6,334 nucleotides of DNA, taken from positions 1 through 6,334 of the forward strand of contig JAFMAW010000052.1 of NCBI GenBank assembly GCA_029784795.1, in the 5' to 3' direction. Source of the stretch: Nitrososphaerota archaeon. GTDB lineage: Archaea > Thermoproteota > Nitrososphaeria > Nitrososphaerales > UBA183. A model generated the notes under the pieces. It was not told where the DNA came from and searched no databases. It saw only the letters and a list, made by a program, of their open reading frames with translations. Position numbers and translations under genes: made by a program. Positions within the stretch are counted from its first letter, which is position 1, and each line of letters opens with the position of its first letter. Shown here piece by piece: positions 5,062 through 6,334 of this stretch.

Positions 5062-6334
5062 ATGGGACAACCTTATCCGAACCTCGTATGGAAGGCGCTG
5101 AAATTGGCCATTCCGTACAAGTACGTCGTACTCATCAACACCACCATAGGCGCGTTCATGGCCATCCTGGACTCCAACATAGTCCTCATAGCCCTCCCCA
5201 CGATAACCCACGACCTCCACGCGAGCCCCTTCGAGGCGGTCTGGATCATAATGGGCTACGTCTTGGTGACGGCGTCCCTCCTCATGACGTTCGGCAGGCT
5301 CTCAGACATCTTCGGGAGGGTGAAGCTCTACATCCTCGGTTTCGCCCTATTCACCATAGGGTCCGCCCTTTGCAGCATCGCTCCCAACGGGCTGTCCCTG
5401 GTGGCGTTCAGGCTCGTGCAGGGGGCGGGCGGGGCGCTGATATTCTCAAACGCCGCCGCGCTGCTCACCGACGCGTTCCCAGCAACCGAGAGGGGTAGGG
5501 CCCTCGGGCTGAACCAGGTAGCTGGAACCGTGGGCTCGGTACTGGGACTGGCGCTTGGTGGGATTCTCGCTGGCTCGTTCCTCGGCTGGAGGTCGATATT
5601 CTGGATCAACATCCCCTTCGGGACCTTCGCGACGGTCTGGGCGTACTTCAAGCTCAAGGAGCTCTCCGAGCCGCGCCGGGGCGAGAAGCTTGATTCTTTG
5701 GGGAACGTGCTGTTTTCAGGAGGCCTGACGATCTTCCTGGTGGGGCTGATGCTCGGAGCCCTGATTGGCTGGGCGCCCCTCTACCTTGGCGTTATGGCCA
5801 TAGGCGTCGCCATGGTGGGGAGCTTCGTGTTCGTCGAAACGAGGGTGAAGTATCCCCTGATGGACCTGTCTCTGTTCCGGATCAAAGCCTTCGCCACCGG
5901 GATGGCGAGCAACCTGCTCGCATCCATCGCAAGGGGGGGCGTTTCCCTCGTCCTGGTCTTCTACTTCCAAGGGGTGCTGCTCCTGGACGCATTCACGGCC
6001 GGGCTCTGGCTCATCCCATTCTCAGTCGCTTTCGTGACGTTCGGACCCCTGAGCGGCTACCTCTCTGACAAGGTCGGGTCCAGGGGGTTGGCCACCGCAG
6101 GCCTGCTCGTAACCTCGCTGGCGCTGTTCTGGTTCGGGATTTTCCCGCTCGGCACCTCGTCGGACTACCTTGAGCTGCTAGTGCCAATGGTCCTCGCCGG
6201 CGCAGGCGGCGGCTTGTTCGTCGCGCCGAACGTGGCCTCGATAATGAACGCGACCCCTGCGCCGAGGAGGGGGATAGCCTCGGGGATGAACTCGACCATC
6301 GTGAACGCAGGGTTCCTGCTTAGCCTGGGGCTAG
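5062..6334 (+). CDS. MFS drug:H+ antiporter, DHA2 (EmrB/QacA) family, 3' truncated
   Basis: An integral membrane exporter that would use the proton gradient to expel drugs or other small molecules. 424 residues are visible and the frame is still open at the window edge; the family is usually 450-550 residues. TM1 carries FMAILDSNIVLIALPTI (32-48), the DHA2 motif D1 region. Motif A is GRLSDIFGRVKLY (78-90) and motif B is AFRLVQGAGGA (115-125) with R117. The TM5 motif C region reads GSVLGLALGG (158-167), with Leu163 where the antiporter motif usually has Pro. A second motif A-like loop is GYLSDKVGSR (332-341). Twelve membrane segments are complete and a thirteenth is cut, fitting the 14-TM layout. 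The frame has a stop at 4996-4998, and ATG 5062 is the first ATG after it; TTG 5104 is a less likely start. No ribosome binding site is evident. Confidence 0.92.
   Translation, partial: MGQPYPNLVWKALKLAIPYKYVVLINTTIGAFMAILDSNIVLIALPTITHDLHASPFEAVWIIMGYVLVTASLLMTFGRLSDIFGRVKLYILGFALFTIGSALCSIAPNGLSLVAFRLVQGAGGALIFSNAAALLTDAFPATERGRALGLNQVAGTVGSVLGLALGGILAGSFLGWRSIFWINIPFGTFATVWAYFKLKELSEPRRGEKLDSLGNVLFSGGLTIFLVGLMLGALIGWAPLYLGVMAIGVAMVGSFVFVETRVKYPLMDLSLFRIKAFATGMASNLLASIARGGVSLVLVFYFQGVLLLDAFTAGLWLIPFSVAFVTFGPLSGYLSDKVGSRGLATAGLLVTSLALFWFGIFPLGTSSDYLELLVPMVLAGAGGGLFVAPNVASIMNATPAPRRGIASGMNSTIVNAGFLLSLGL

Noticed and set aside
4932..5498. Plus-strand open frame of 188 codons starting in the intergenic region
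   Set aside because: It overlaps the MFS gene in another frame, where the MFS frame has all family motifs. Its translation is His/Arg/Pro-rich.
1..6334. Mobile element, defence island or CRISPR array
   Set aside because: No transposase, integrase, nuclease, regularly spaced repeats or terminal inverted repeats were seen; all genes are housekeeping or transport families with similar codon use.

Overview
The window looks archaeal. It is GC-rich, yet its genes use AGG for arginine and ATA for isoleucine freely. Three of its genes have a TATA-like hexamer centred about 26 to 30 nt upstream of the start codon, with no ribosome binding site between, which is the layout of leaderless archaeal mRNAs. 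The protein families fit as well: an ABC-2 exporter, an HxlR regulator, a signal-less trypsin-like/PDZ protease and a CoA_binding_2 protein. A high-GC member of Nitrososphaeria/Thermoproteota or Thermoplasmatota is plausible, but the lineage cannot be fixed from the sequence alone.

Layout: (1) 1-1802, plus strand: the 3' part of an ABC-2 exporter ATPase gene, overlapping its permease gene. (2) 1807-2559, minus strand: a sugar-phosphate nucleotidyltransferase whose stop lies 4 nt from the permease stop (convergent). It has its own TATA box and a GTG start that appears leaderless. (3) 2682-3641, minus strand: an HtrA/DegP-type serine protease with one PDZ domain and no signal peptide. (4) 3648-3829: a divergent promoter region. 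(5) 3830-4339, plus strand: an HxlR/DUF24 winged-helix regulator with a long cysteine-containing tail. (6) 4362-4802, plus strand: a small CoA-binding-fold protein whose TATA box overlaps the HxlR stop codon. (7) 4803-5061: a 259-nt intergenic stretch with two small hairpins. (8) 5062 to the window end, plus strand: a 14-TM DHA2-type MFS exporter, cut off by the window edge.

The content reads as export and stress functions: two putative efflux systems (ABC-2 and MFS), a probably cysteine-sensing regulator and a quality-control protease. The regulatory links are inference, because each of the middle genes seems to have its own promoter. I see no CRISPR array, transposon, tRNA or rRNA, and no clearly new multi-gene system. 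The most interesting points are the HxlR cysteine arrangement, the sequon-rich outer loop of the ABC permease and the repeated leaderless promoter layout.
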